64,000 nt of DNA from Yinghuangia seranimata. Its GTDB lineage: Bacteria > Actinomycetota > Actinomycetes > Streptomycetales > Streptomycetaceae. The DNA is taken from positions 186,001 through 250,000 of the forward strand of contig NZ_JASAOI010000002.1 in NCBI RefSeq assembly GCF_029953285.1, given 5' to 3'. Under the pieces are notes generated by a model that was given only the letters and a program-made list of their open reading frames with translations, was not told the origin of the DNA and did not search any database. Positions within the stretch are counted from its first letter, which is position 1, and each line of letters opens with the position of its first letter. A program made the translations under genes and the position numbers. Of this stretch, positions 26,404-35,124 are shown in pieces.

Positions 26404-27348
26404 TCAGGACGCGGCGCCGTGGCTGTCGGTCATGAACTCGGCCAGGTCCTCCGGGGCGAGGAAGGACGGCGGCGGGGGCGGCCCCCAGTTGTACAGGCCG
26501 CGCATGCCCTCGAGCGTCTCGGGCTTCCACAGCGCGTCCTCGACGATGCAGTCCAGGTCGGAGTAGTACTCGGAGAAGTTGCCGGCCGGGTCGCGCAGGT
26601 ACCAGAAGAAGTTCGAGCCCACGTGGTGCCGTCCCAGGCCCCACACGTGGCGCTCGGGGTGGCCCTCCAGCATGGCGGTGGCGCCGCGGCCGACCTCGTC
26701 GACGTCGTCGACCTCCCACGCGGTGTGGTGGAGGAAGGCCGCCGGGGCCTGCTGGACCAGGACGTTGTGGTGGTCGGTCGAGCAGCGCATGAACGCCGCG
26801 AGGCCCGGCACGGTGTCGCTGACCTTGAAGCCGAGGCCGTCGGCGAAGAAGCGCTGGGAGCCTTCCTGGTCGGTGGAGCCGAGGACCACGTGGCCCAGCT
26901 TGCGCGGACGTACCGGCGCCTCGCGCAGGACGCCGGGCGCGCGGGTGTCGGGGCGCGTGACGTGCCCGGGCGCGTTGTACGGCGGCGCCGGCGTCTCCCG
27001 CTGGGTGGTCCGGCCGGTCACCTCGACGACCACCGAGGTCCCGGTGCCCGGGTCGTGGGCGCGGATCCCGCCCGGCTCCGGTGTCGCGGCGATCTCCAGC
27101 CGGGCGAGCCGTGCGGCGATCCGGTCGATGTCGTCCGGGTCGTCGGCGCCGATGCGGATCTCCACGAGCCGACGGCGCTCCCCGGGCACCAGGCGCAGTT
27201 GGTCGCCGCCGTCGGCGGTCGCGAACACCCGTTCCGCGGAGCCGGATTCGGCTTCCGCGGCGGCGAGTCCGAAGTCCGCGTAGTACGCGCCCGCCGTGCC
27301 CACGTCCGGGACGGCGACGGTGATCTGGTTCAGGCGGTGCAGGGGCAT
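26404..27348 (-). CDS. Extradiol (type I, VOC) ring-cleavage dioxygenase
   Basis: A 314-residue two-domain VOC protein of the catechol 2,3-dioxygenase class. The C-terminal active domain keeps the three iron ligands: His in RKLGHVVLGS, His in AFLHHTAWEV and Glu in NFSEYYSD. The GNFSEYY signature is typical. It should open a catechol-like ring next to a hydroxyl. It sits between the FAH-family hydrolase and the hydroxylase. ATG at 27348 follows AGGAG. Confidence 0.9.
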   Translation of the reverse strand: MPLHRLNQITVAVPDVGTAGAYYADFGLAAAEAESGSAERVFATADGGDQLRLVPGERRRLVEIRIGADDPDDIDRIAARLARLEIAATPEPGGIRAHDPGTGTSVVVEVTGRTTQRETPAPPYNAPGHVTRPDTRAPGVLREAPVRPRKLGHVVLGSTDQEGSQRFFADGLGFKVSDTVPGLAAFMRCSTDHHNVLVQQAPAAFLHHTAWEVDDVDEVGRGATAMLEGHPERHVWGLGRHHVGSNFFWYLRDPAGNFSEYYSDLDCIVEDALWKPETLEGMRGLYNWGPPPPPSFLAPEDLAEFMTDSHGAAS

Positions 27349-27427
27349 GTCCCGTTCTCCTGTCGGTCGTTCGCCTGGTCGATCGCCCTGCTGGGTCGGT
27401 CGCCTGCCTGGTCGGTCGCCTGTGCGC

Positions 27428-28288
27428 TCACCCGCCCGCGCGGGCGCCGGGTCCGTCCACGAGGTCGTTGCGCAGTTCGCCGATCCCCGCGATGTGGCTG
27501 ACCAGCGTCGTTCCGGGACGCAGGTAACGCTGCGGGTCGCGGGCCATCCCGACGCCCGACGGCGTGCCGGTGAAGATGATGTCGCCGGGGAGCAGCGGGC
27601 AGACCGCGGAGAGCCGGGCGACGAGTTCGGCGACGCCGAAGATCATGTCCCGGGTGCGGCCGTGCTGCAGGACCTCGCCGTCGACAGCGCAGCCCAGTTC
27701 CAGGTCGTCGGGGTCGGCGACCTCGTCCGGGGTCACCAGTGCGGGGCCCAGGGGCGCGAAGCCGGGGAACGACTTGCCGAGCGAGAACTGCGGTGCGGGC
27801 CCGCTCAGTTGGACGACGCGCTCGGACAGGTCCTGGCCGACCATGAGACCCGCGACGTGGCCCCACGCGGCGGATTCGGCGACCCCGACCGCCGTCCGGC
27901 CGATCGCCACGACGAGTTCGACCTCCCAGTCGACGTTGCCGGAGGGCAGGACGACGGGGGAGCGCGGGCCGGTGACGGAAGTGGGGAACTTGGTGAAGAC
28001 CGGTGGGGATTCAGGGCGTTCGAGCTGGGCTTCCGCCGCGTGCTCGGCGTAGTTGAGGCCGATCGCGAAGACCTGGCGCGGCAGCGGGGTCGGCGCGCGC
28101 AGCTGCGACTCGTCGACGGCGAAGTCCCCGCCGCCGGCGCCGGCCGCCCAGTCGCGCAGCGCGTCCCACGACTCGAACAGGGCCTGCGGGTCGGACGGGA
28201 ACCGGCCGCCGCTGGCCTTCTCGACGTCGAGGCCTCCTCCGTCCGCGTCCAGAAGCGTGGCACGTCCGGCGACGTTGGCGATGCGCAT
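27428..28288 (-). CDS. Fumarylacetoacetate hydrolase-family protein
   Basis: A 286-residue FAH-family protein: VFAIGLNYAEHAAE at about 73-86, metal-binding Glu residues in VDWEVELVVAIG (near 120-130), and FTGTPSGVGMARDP. Members hydrolyse acylpyruvates, hydrate 2-hydroxydienoates or decarboxylate oxaloacetate-type acids. As the first gene of the ring-cleavage operon it likely processes the open-chain product. ATG at 28288 follows GGAG. Confidence 0.9.
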   Translation of the reverse strand: MRIANVAGRATLLDADGGGLDVEKASGGRFPSDPQALFESWDALRDWAAGAGGGDFAVDESQLRAPTPLPRQVFAIGLNYAEHAAEAQLERPESPPVFTKFPTSVTGPRSPVVLPSGNVDWEVELVVAIGRTAVGVAESAAWGHVAGLMVGQDLSERVVQLSGPAPQFSLGKSFPGFAPLGPALVTPDEVADPDDLELGCAVDGEVLQHGRTRDMIFGVAELVARLSAVCPLLPGDIIFTGTPSGVGMARDPQRYLRPGTTLVSHIAGIGELRNDLVDGPGARAGG

Positions 28289-28380
28289 GCGGGCTCCGAG
28301 GTAGGTCGGTCGTGTCGGCCGTGTGTCCGATGCCTGACGGCCGAGTGCGGCCAGCCTGTGCCCCGGCGAGGCGACCGGTC

Positions 28381-28415
28381 AAGATGAAATCGATTTTTTG
28401 TAGAGAAGATTTCTG
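28381..28415. promoter_or_regulatory. AT-rich divergent promoter/operator region
   Basis: In the 205-bp spacer between the catabolic operon and the acetoacetyl-CoA synthetase gene a 35-bp AT-rich patch holds the palindrome AAATCGATTT (28387-28396), and GAAATC recurs inverted as GATTTC about 20 bases on. It is the likely promoter core and GntR-type binding region. Confidence 0.5.
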
Positions 28416-28493
28416 GCTCCTCGACAATCGTTTCTGCCGTGGATAGCGTGGCGGCTCCCCGAAGCAGGCCCGGGCAGTCTGGAGGCAAGCGGT

Positions 28494-30527
28494 ATGAGCG
28501 GATCGCCGGAGATCGGACACGTGGCACCCGTGTGGGAACCCACGCCCGCCGCCGCGGAGGCAAGCGCCGTCGCGGCGTTCGCCCGCAGCGCGGGGGCCCG
28601 CTACGGCCTGCCGCTCGACACCTACCGGGCGCTGTGGGAGTGGTCCGTGGACCGGCCCGGCGACTTCTGGACGCACGTCTGGGACGTCTTCGCCGCCGGC
28701 CGGGTCCCGGCTCCCGCACCCGCGCTGGCCTCCACCGCGATGCCCGGCGCGACCTGGTTCCCCGGCGCCACGCTCAACTTCGCCGACCGGGTCTTCACCG
28801 GCCGGCCCGCCGACAACGACGCGGCCACCGCGGTCGTCGCGGTCACCGAGGACGGCACCGAGACGCGGCTGACCTGGCGCGAGCTCGAACAGCAGGTCTC
28901 CGGCGCCGCGGAACTGCTGCGCGACCTCGGCGTCCGACCCGGCGACCGGGTGGCCGGCTACCTGCCCAACGGCGTCGCCGCCGTGGTCGCGTTCCTCGCC
29001 GCGGCGAGCGTCGGCGCGATCTGGTCCTGCTGCGGCCCCGACTACGCCGCGCCCGCCGCCGCGAACCGCCTCGCCCAGCTCGAACCCACCGTGCTGGTCT
29101 GCGCCGACGGCTACCACTTCGGCGGATGCCGCCACGACCGCAGGGGCGAGGCGGTACGGCTGGCCGCCCTGCTGCCGACCGTCGGCACCGTGCTGCACGT
29201 GCGCCATCTCGGCCTCGAACCCGGCGAGTTCGCCGTCCCGGTGCTCGACTGGGACGCCGCACGCGACCCCGCCCCCGGGCCGCTGCGGCCCGAGCCGGTC
29301 CCGTTCGACCACCCGCTGTGGGTGCTGTACTCCTCCGGCACCACCGGCGTGCCGAAGGCGATCGTGCACGGCCACGGCGGCGTGGTGCTGGACGGCCTCA
29401 AGACGCTCGGCCTGCACCTCGACATGTCCGCCCACGACCGGCTGTTCTGGTACACCACCACCAACTGGATGATGTGGAACTTCACCGTCGAAGCGCTCCT
29501 CGTCGGCGCCTCGCTGGTGCTGTACGACGGCAACCCCGGCCGCCCGCACGCGAACCGCCTGTGGGAACTGGCCGCCGAGCACCGCGTCACCGTGCTGGGC
29601 ACCAGCCCCGCGTACCTGGGGGCCTGCCAGCGCACCGGCGTCCGGCTCGCCGACGCGCACGACCTGTCGGAGCTACGGCTGGTCGGCGCGACCGGCTCCC
29701 CGGTGCCGGCCGCCTCGTACCACTGGATCCACGAGCAGTTCGGCGGACGCGTCCCGCTCGTGTCCGTCTCCGGCGGCACCGACGTCGTCACCGGACTCGC
29801 CGGATGGGCGCCCAACCTGCCGATCTGGCCCGGCGAGATCTCCGCGCCCGCCCTCGGCGTCGCGCTCGACGCGTACGACGACGCGGGAAAGCCGGTCCGC
29901 GGCGACGTCGGCGAACTCGTGGTCACCGCGCCGATGCCGACCATGCCGCTGTACTTCTGGAACGACCCGGACGGCGCCAAGTACCGGGACGCCTACTTCG
30001 ACACCTACGACGGCGTCTGGCGGCACGGCGACTGGATCACCCTCACCGAACGCGGCAGCGTGGTGGTCCACGGCCGCTCCGACGCCACGCTCAACCGGCA
30101 GGGCGTACGGCTCGGCAGCGCCGACGTCTACGAGGTCGTCGAGGCCGTCCCGCGGGTCCGCGACAGCCTCGTCGTCGGCCTCGACCGCCCGGACGGGACG
30201 TACTGGATGCCGCTGTTCGTCGTCGTCGACGGCGAGCTCGACGACGCGCTGCGCGCCGCGATCACCGAGCGGCTGCGCCGTGACGCCTCGCCGCGGCACG
30301 TCCCCGACGAGGTGGTCCCCGTCGCCGCGATCCCGCGCACCCGCACCGGCAAGAAGCTCGAAGTGCCGGTCAAGCGCATCCTCCTGGGCGCCGACCCGGC
30401 CTCCGTGGTCAGCCGCGACGCCGTCGACGACCCCGACGCGCTTGACGCGTTCATCGCCCTCGCGCGCCGCACGGCCTCGACGCCGCCCGGTCCCGCACCG
30501 CGTACACGGGAGATCGATCTGGCATAG
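28494..30527 (+). CDS. Acetoacetyl-CoA synthetase
   Basis: A 677-residue adenylate-forming CoA ligase of the acetoacetate-CoA ligase family: the N-terminal ACS-like cap (LWEWSVDRPGDFWTHVWDVF), the AMP-binding core YSSGTTGVPKAIVHG (about 281-295), the WYTTTNWMMWN block, SVSGGTDVV and the C-terminal GRSDATLNRQGVRLGSADVYE with the catalytic lysine in RTRTGKKLEVP. Length is usual for the family. It activates acetoacetate with ATP and CoA. Divergent from the ring-cleavage operon and followed by a GntR gene, it may handle an acetoacetate-like end product of that pathway. ATG at 28494 follows GGAGG. Confidence 0.92.
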   Translation: MSGSPEIGHVAPVWEPTPAAAEASAVAAFARSAGARYGLPLDTYRALWEWSVDRPGDFWTHVWDVFAAGRVPAPAPALASTAMPGATWFPGATLNFADRVFTGRPADNDAATAVVAVTEDGTETRLTWRELEQQVSGAAELLRDLGVRPGDRVAGYLPNGVAAVVAFLAAASVGAIWSCCGPDYAAPAAANRLAQLEPTVLVCADGYHFGGCRHDRRGEAVRLAALLPTVGTVLHVRHLGLEPGEFAVPVLDWDAARDPAPGPLRPEPVPFDHPLWVLYSSGTTGVPKAIVHGHGGVVLDGLKTLGLHLDMSAHDRLFWYTTTNWMMWNFTVEALLVGASLVLYDGNPGRPHANRLWELAAEHRVTVLGTSPAYLGACQRTGVRLADAHDLSELRLVGATGSPVPAASYHWIHEQFGGRVPLVSVSGGTDVVTGLAGWAPNLPIWPGEISAPALGVALDAYDDAGKPVRGDVGELVVTAPMPTMPLYFWNDPDGAKYRDAYFDTYDGVWRHGDWITLTERGSVVVHGRSDATLNRQGVRLGSADVYEVVEAVPRVRDSLVVGLDRPDGTYWMPLFVVVDGELDDALRAAITERLRRDASPRHVPDEVVPVAAIPRTRTGKKLEVPVKRILLGADPASVVSRDAVDDPDALDAFIALARRTASTPPGPAPRTREIDLA

Positions 30528-30597
30528 AATTGCAGATCATCCGCCAGAAAATCGACAAGTCGGCCGCGTGCCGAACCGAGGGCCAGGGGGCCGCGCA

Positions 30598-31368
30598 GTG
30601 GCGTCACGACAGGACAAGGACCGCCCGGCCGTCCGCAGGCTGGACAAGGCGGCCGACGGCGACGCCGCCCCCAGCCGGACCGTCGCCGTCCAGACGCAGC
30701 TGCGCGCACAGATCCTCGCCGGCGAGTACGCCCCGGGCGCGCGCCTGAGCCCGCGTGCCCTCGCCGACCGTTTCGAGGTCAGCCTCTCGGTGGTCCGCGA
30801 GGCACTGAGCCGGCTCACCGAGCAAGGCCTGGTCGTCGCCGCCCCGCAGCTGGGTTTCTCCGTCGTCTCGCTCGACGTGGCCGACCTCGTCGACCTCACC
30901 AAGGTCCGCGTCCTGATCGAGGGCGCGGCGTTCCGCGAAGCCGTCGAACACGCCGACGTCGAGTACGAGGCCCTCGTCGTCGGGGCGCACCACCGCCTGA
31001 CCCGCACCCCGTTCCTCGACGACGTCGCGGCGATGTCCGTCACCGACGAATGGGCGGCCGCGCACGCCACCTTCCACGACGCTTTGATCAGCGCGTCCCC
31101 GAGCCCACGCCTGCGCGGCCTGGCGGCGAGCCTGCGCGACCGCGCCGAGCTGTACCGGCGCTGGTCCGGCCCGCTCGTCGCCACCGAAGCCGCCACCCGC
31201 GACGTCGCCTGCGAACACCGCGAACTGATGGACGCGGCCCTGAGCCACGACGCGGACCGCGCCGAGGCGCTGCTCGCCGCCCACATCAACCGGACCACCG
31301 ACCTGCTGCTGACGTACGTCCACCGCACCGACAAGGACGGCGGCGCGGCGGACGAGGCGACGGCCTGA
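30598..31368 (+). CDS. GntR-family (FCD-type) regulator
   Basis: A 256-residue repressor-type protein: winged helix-turn-helix at about 28-95 (VQTQLRAQILAGEYAPGARLSPRALADRF in pieces, then SLSVVREALSRLTEQGLV) and a C-terminal all-helical FCD ligand-binding domain with H residues that usually hold a metal (HATFHDAL, CEHRELMDA, LLAAHI). It follows the synthetase by 70 bp on the same strand and probably controls the divergent promoter region. GTG at 30598 is chosen after a GGGGG stretch; a start further upstream is possible. Confidence 0.88.
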   Translation: MASRQDKDRPAVRRLDKAADGDAAPSRTVAVQTQLRAQILAGEYAPGARLSPRALADRFEVSLSVVREALSRLTEQGLVVAAPQLGFSVVSLDVADLVDLTKVRVLIEGAAFREAVEHADVEYEALVVGAHHRLTRTPFLDDVAAMSVTDEWAAAHATFHDALISASPSPRLRGLAASLRDRAELYRRWSGPLVATEAATRDVACEHRELMDAALSHDADRAEALLAAHINRTTDLLLTYVHRTDKDGGAADEATA

Positions 31369-31374
31369 CGAGGG

Positions 31375-31389
31375 GGCGGCTCTGCCGCC
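31375..31389. terminator. Small hairpin between convergent genes
   Basis: GGCGGC (31375-31380), TCT, GCCGCC (31384-31389) in the 28-bp gap between the GntR gene and the S1-domain gene. Short but well placed. Confidence 0.45.
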
Positions 31390-31396
31390 TATGGGC

Positions 31397-32887
31397 TCAG
31401 TCGTCCGTCGCCCGCCTCAGCGAGAGCGTGATGCGTCGTCGGTCGAGTCCGATGTCGAGAACAACGACGCGGACGCCGTCGCCCACGGACACCACCTCCG
31501 CGGGCTCGGCGATCTCGTGGTCGGCGAGTTCCGCCAGCGGGACCAGGCCTTCGACTCCCGGTGCGACGCGGACGAACGCGCCGAACGGGACCAGCTTGGT
31601 GACGTACCCCGGCAGCGTGTCGCCGACCTGGTGCGTGTCGGCGAATCCGTGGTACGGGTCGGGCAGCAGGGCCTTGACGGACAGGCTGACCTGTTCGAAG
31701 GAGTAGTCGACGGACTGGATCCTGGCCCGGATCTCGCGACCGACGGGGGCGACGTCTGCCAGATTGAACTGCCCCCACGCCATTTCGGGGACGCGCAGCC
31801 ATCCGACGCCGCGGCCGAGGCCGTCGTCGAGGTCGACGTAGACGGCGATGTCGTGCAGCCCGGTCGAGACGACCCCCGTGACGGTGTCGCCGACCCGCAA
31901 CGAAGCCAGGTAGGTGCGTAGTTCGTCGGCCCGGGTGCGGTCGGCGCGCCAGCGTGCCCGGAGCACGCCGTCCGCGTCGGGCAGCACGGCGGCGGCCAAC
32001 GGGTCGCGGTCGGCGGGCTCCAACGGGACCAGTGCGTACCGGTGTCCGGGTTCCGCCTTGAGGGCGGCTCCCGTGGGAAGGTCGGCGATCCGCTCGTGGT
32101 GGAACCGCCCGACCGCGTACTGCTCGACGAGCAGTTGGAGCCGGTTCTGCCTGACGATCGCGTCGCGGACCGCGTCGGCGTCCTCGGTCGGATCCGGCCA
32201 GACGGCCAGCCGGGCACGAGGCCGCAACCGTCCGCGCAGCGCGTCGACGTCCTGCGGTGTGGTCGGGCGGTGCCAGGTGTACGCGTTACGGATGTACTGC
32301 TCCTCCACCAGCACCCCGCCGTGCGCGTCGACGAGCCGGGTCACCTCGGCCCAGAACTCGGCGTCTGCGGGCCGCTGTTCGTCGACCTGGTCGAGCGACG
32401 GGTCGTACGGGGAGCGCGCCACCTCGTCGACGTGCAGCCCCAAGGCCCGCGCGCGGGATACGGCTTGCCCGGGGTCGGCCGTGGCCCCGACGTACACGTC
32501 GTGCTCGGTCCCCACGTGCACGAAGAACCCGCCGTCGCCGAGCAGTCGGCACCAGGTGCCTTCGCGCAGGACCATCGCCCGCACCAGGCCCAGCGCGGTG
32601 CCGAGCGGGACGAGTGCGCCGTCGTGGTAGCCGGTCAGGTCGTACGGGAAGAGCCCACTCAGCCCGTGGTTGCCCCGTCCGTGAAGAGAGGAGAAGGAGA
32701 AGAACCCTTGCCTCATGGGATTGTCGACGGTCAGATGGGTGAGTTCCGCGTCGAGCGCGAAACCGGCCACCGCCGCAGCCCATGCGTGCGCCGTGGACTC
32801 GCGTGATTCGTGAGCGAGTTGTGCCGAGGCTGCGTCCCGCTCGGTGTCCGGGGCGCACCGACGCAGGCGGTAGACGACGGGCGCCAT
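31397..32887 (-). CDS. Protein with an unknown N-terminal region and two C-terminal S1 RNA-binding domains
   Basis: A 496-residue protein. The last 175 residues hold two S1 domains: one from VGDTVTGVVSTGLHDIAVYVDL (about 330-400) and one from VGDTLPGYVTKLVPFGAFVRVAPGVEGLVPLAEL (about 420-495, read in pieces), the second being a very good match. The first 320 residues contain no domain I recognise; they hold FFVHVGTEHDVYVG and several aromatic, acidic stretches that hint at a folded recognition domain. It may bind structured RNA or the ribosome. It is downstream of the SDR of the biosynthetic operon only in position; both are on the minus strand with 63 bp between. Confidence 0.75.
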   Translation of the reverse strand: MAPVVYRLRRCAPDTERDAASAQLAHESRESTAHAWAAAVAGFALDAELTHLTVDNPMRQGFFSFSSLHGRGNHGLSGLFPYDLTGYHDGALVPLGTALGLVRAMVLREGTWCRLLGDGGFFVHVGTEHDVYVGATADPGQAVSRARALGLHVDEVARSPYDPSLDQVDEQRPADAEFWAEVTRLVDAHGGVLVEEQYIRNAYTWHRPTTPQDVDALRGRLRPRARLAVWPDPTEDADAVRDAIVRQNRLQLLVEQYAVGRFHHERIADLPTGAALKAEPGHRYALVPLEPADRDPLAAAVLPDADGVLRARWRADRTRADELRTYLASLRVGDTVTGVVSTGLHDIAVYVDLDDGLGRGVGWLRVPEMAWGQFNLADVAPVGREIRARIQSVDYSFEQVSLSVKALLPDPYHGFADTHQVGDTLPGYVTKLVPFGAFVRVAPGVEGLVPLAELADHEIAEPAEVVSVGDGVRVVVLDIGLDRRRITLSLRRATDD

Positions 32888-32950
32888 CTCAGCGCCCGGT
32901 GCGGCTCGAAGTCGCCCGAAGGGCCGGTCGCGGGTGGACAGGAGACATGA

Positions 32951-33874
32951 TCATCCCGTCACCGTAGCGGCGATCAGCGCCGCCGGGTAGTCGCTCAGCG
33001 TGCGGAGCGGAGTCCAGCCGCGGGACCGGGCCTTGGACACGTCGAGGACGACGGAGTGCGCCAACTGGTCCACGGCGTAGCGGGTGAGCGGCGGGTCCTC
33101 GTCTGGGCGCACGCGGGCCAGGGACTCGGTGACGGCCGCGGCGGCGCGGGCAGCGCGGAGGGGGAGGTGTCGGATCCGTGCCGGCGTGCTGTGGGCGCGC
33201 AGCACTGTCTGAACCGCCGCGTCGCGGTCGTACGGTGCCGGGTCGGCGATGTTGTACGCGCCGGGCGGCCAATCGACGGCGGCCAGGCAGGCGTCGGCGA
33301 GGTTCTCGACGGCCGTGAGGCTGAGTCGGACGCTCGGCCCCGGCAGCAGGAGGAGGCCGCGGCGGACGCGCGACAGCAGTCGGGGCACCAGGTGCGGGTC
33401 GCCGACCCCGTACACCGCCCTCGGCCGCAGCACCACGGCGCCCGCGGCAAGGGCGAGGGCCTCGCCGGCGGCCTTGGTGCGGCCGTACGCGTTCAACTGG
33501 CCGCGCACGGGGTGCTCTTCGGTAATCCGCGCCCGGCCGGGGCCGGGAGCGTAAACGCTGGCGCTGCTCACCCACACCACCCGTCGTCCGGCGGCGGCCT
33601 CGAGGAGCCGCGCCGTGCCGTCGACGTTGACGGAACGCATCGCGGCCTCCGAGGCCGAGCCGGGTACCGGGTCGCCGACCGCCGCCGCGCAGTGCACCAC
33701 CACGTCGGCGCCGGACAGGTCGGGCGTGGTGCGCGCGGCGTCCCACGGGATGTGCCGGCCCACCGGGCCGGGGCGCCGGCCGACGCACAGGACGTCGGCG
33801 CCCAGCGCTGCCGCGGCGGTGGCGACATAGGAGCCGCAGAATCCGCTCGCGCCGGTCACGGCGATCGTGGTCAC
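32951..33874 (-). CDS. Extended SDR, NAD(P)-dependent 3-ketoacid/sterol reductase-like (OleD-like)
   Basis: A 307-residue extended short-chain dehydrogenase: TGASGFCGSYVA at 7-18 binds the dinucleotide, SSASVYAPG holds the catalytic Ser, and YGRTKAAGE carries Tyr and Lys of the YxxxK pair. The best-fitting subgroup is 3-beta-hydroxysteroid dehydrogenase/OleD-like rather than sugar epimerases, given the operon: OleD reduces the 2-alkyl-3-ketoacid made by an OleA ketosynthase. GTG at 33874 overlaps the P450 stop, with GGAG five bases ahead. It is the last gene of the six-gene operon. Confidence 0.8.
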   Translation of the reverse strand: MTTIAVTGASGFCGSYVATAAAALGADVLCVGRRPGPVGRHIPWDAARTTPDLSGADVVVHCAAAVGDPVPGSASEAAMRSVNVDGTARLLEAAAGRRVVWVSSASVYAPGPGRARITEEHPVRGQLNAYGRTKAAGEALALAAGAVVLRPRAVYGVGDPHLVPRLLSRVRRGLLLLPGPSVRLSLTAVENLADACLAAVDWPPGAYNIADPAPYDRDAAVQTVLRAHSTPARIRHLPLRAARAAAAVTESLARVRPDEDPPLTRYAVDQLAHSVVLDVSKARSRGWTPLRTLSDYPAALIAATVTG

Positions 33875-35124
33875 CGGTACTCCGTAGGTTCGTTCGTGCG
33901 GCCGTCGGCCGCCTGGATGACGAGGGAGCGCCACGCGGGCAGCGCCGCCCGCCGGTCCACGCGGGCGCGCACGACGACGGGACGGTACGGGGCCAGAGCG
34001 GCGAGGGTGTCGTCGAGCTGGGCGCGGGCCAGCCGCGCGCCGGGACACGCATGGCCGCCGGCGCCGAAGACGAGCTGGGCGACGGCGGGCGGGGCCGGGT
34101 GGCGGGCGTCAGGCGGACGGCTGTGGGCCCCGGCGGCGTGCCGGGCCACGAGGATCAGCCGGTCGCCCGCCGTGACCGGGCAGCCGTCCAGCTCGGCGTC
34201 GGCCGCCGCCACCCGGGGCAGCAGCGGGGACGGCGCGACGACGCGGAGAAGTTCGCCGACCAGGGCCGGACGCAGCCGGTCGTCCGCCGCCTGGTCCCAC
34301 AGCCCCGCGTCGGCACACCAGGCGGCGGCGCGCGGGAGGGCGGCGACGGTGGTGGCGACGGCGGCGACCGCAAGCATGGCGGACAGGGCGGATTCCGCGC
34401 CCGTGTCTGTGCTGTGGCGCGTGCACTCACCTGCGGCGCCGGGTGCCTTCCTGCCCGAGCTCGCGGCCGCCGGTGCCAGGAGGGCCTCCAGCCGTGCCGC
34501 CGCCTCGGCCGCGCGGCGGACCGTACCGGGAAGCCGAGGACCGGGCAGGTGGCTTCGTACGGCGGCGGCCGCGGCGCTTGCGGCGGCTTCGGCGACGCGT
34601 TCGGGATCGGCGTTGGCGTTCAGCAGTTCGCAGACGGTGGCTCCGGCCAGCTCGCGGGCCAGGGGCACGAGGTCGATCGTGTGTCCGGCGCCGAGCGGGG
34701 CGGTGTGGCGGGCGAGGACGTCCAGCCACACCGGCCGCAGCAGCTCCACCGCGGCCGCGCCGAGGTCTTCGGCGACCGCGCGCCGGGCATGCCGGTGACC
34801 GGCGCCCTCCTGATCGAACAGCGTTTCGCTGCACGCCAGTTCCCGGACCGCGCCGCCAGTCGTGCCGACCGCGGTGCGGTTCAGGGGGACGCGCGTGAGG
34901 GCGTCGCGGTACGGCTGCGTGCCGTGGACCAGCACGGTGCTCCCGAGGCGGGCCACCGACCGTCGGCGCGTAGCGGCGAGGAGGGCGAACAGCACGGGGT
35001 GGCTGCGGGTGTACACGCGCCGGTCGCGGCGGCGTGCGGCGTGCTGCCCGGCCGAAGGGGAAGCGCTGGCCGAGTCGTTGGACCCGGCCGGTGGTCTGGG
35101 GGCTGTCGACGGTTCGGTGGTCAT
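33871..35124 (-). CDS. Cytochrome P450, atypical
   Basis: The 417-residue protein has the heme-binding loop FGAGGHACPGARLAR, with Cys near 360 as iron ligand, and an ExxR motif in GELLRVV. The I-helix region reads AVAAVATTVAAL: the threonine is kept but the usual acid before it is replaced by Ala, which in other P450s goes with altered proton delivery or peroxygenase chemistry. The protein is unusually Ala-rich and opens with about 30 low-complexity residues. It is soluble (no membrane anchor). Lying between a glycosyltransferase and the SDR with 4-base overlaps on both sides, it probably oxidises the product of the cluster. No ferredoxin gene is adjacent. Confidence 0.85.
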   Translation of the reverse strand: MTTEPSTAPRPPAGSNDSASASPSAGQHAARRRDRRVYTRSHPVLFALLAATRRRSVARLGSTVLVHGTQPYRDALTRVPLNRTAVGTTGGAVRELACSETLFDQEGAGHRHARRAVAEDLGAAAVELLRPVWLDVLARHTAPLGAGHTIDLVPLARELAGATVCELLNANADPERVAEAAASAAAAAVRSHLPGPRLPGTVRRAAEAAARLEALLAPAAASSGRKAPGAAGECTRHSTDTGAESALSAMLAVAAVATTVAALPRAAAWCADAGLWDQAADDRLRPALVGELLRVVAPSPLLPRVAAADAELDGCPVTAGDRLILVARHAAGAHSRPPDARHPAPPAVAQLVFGAGGHACPGARLARAQLDDTLAALAPYRPVVVRARVDRRAALPAWRSLVIQAADGRTNEPTEYR

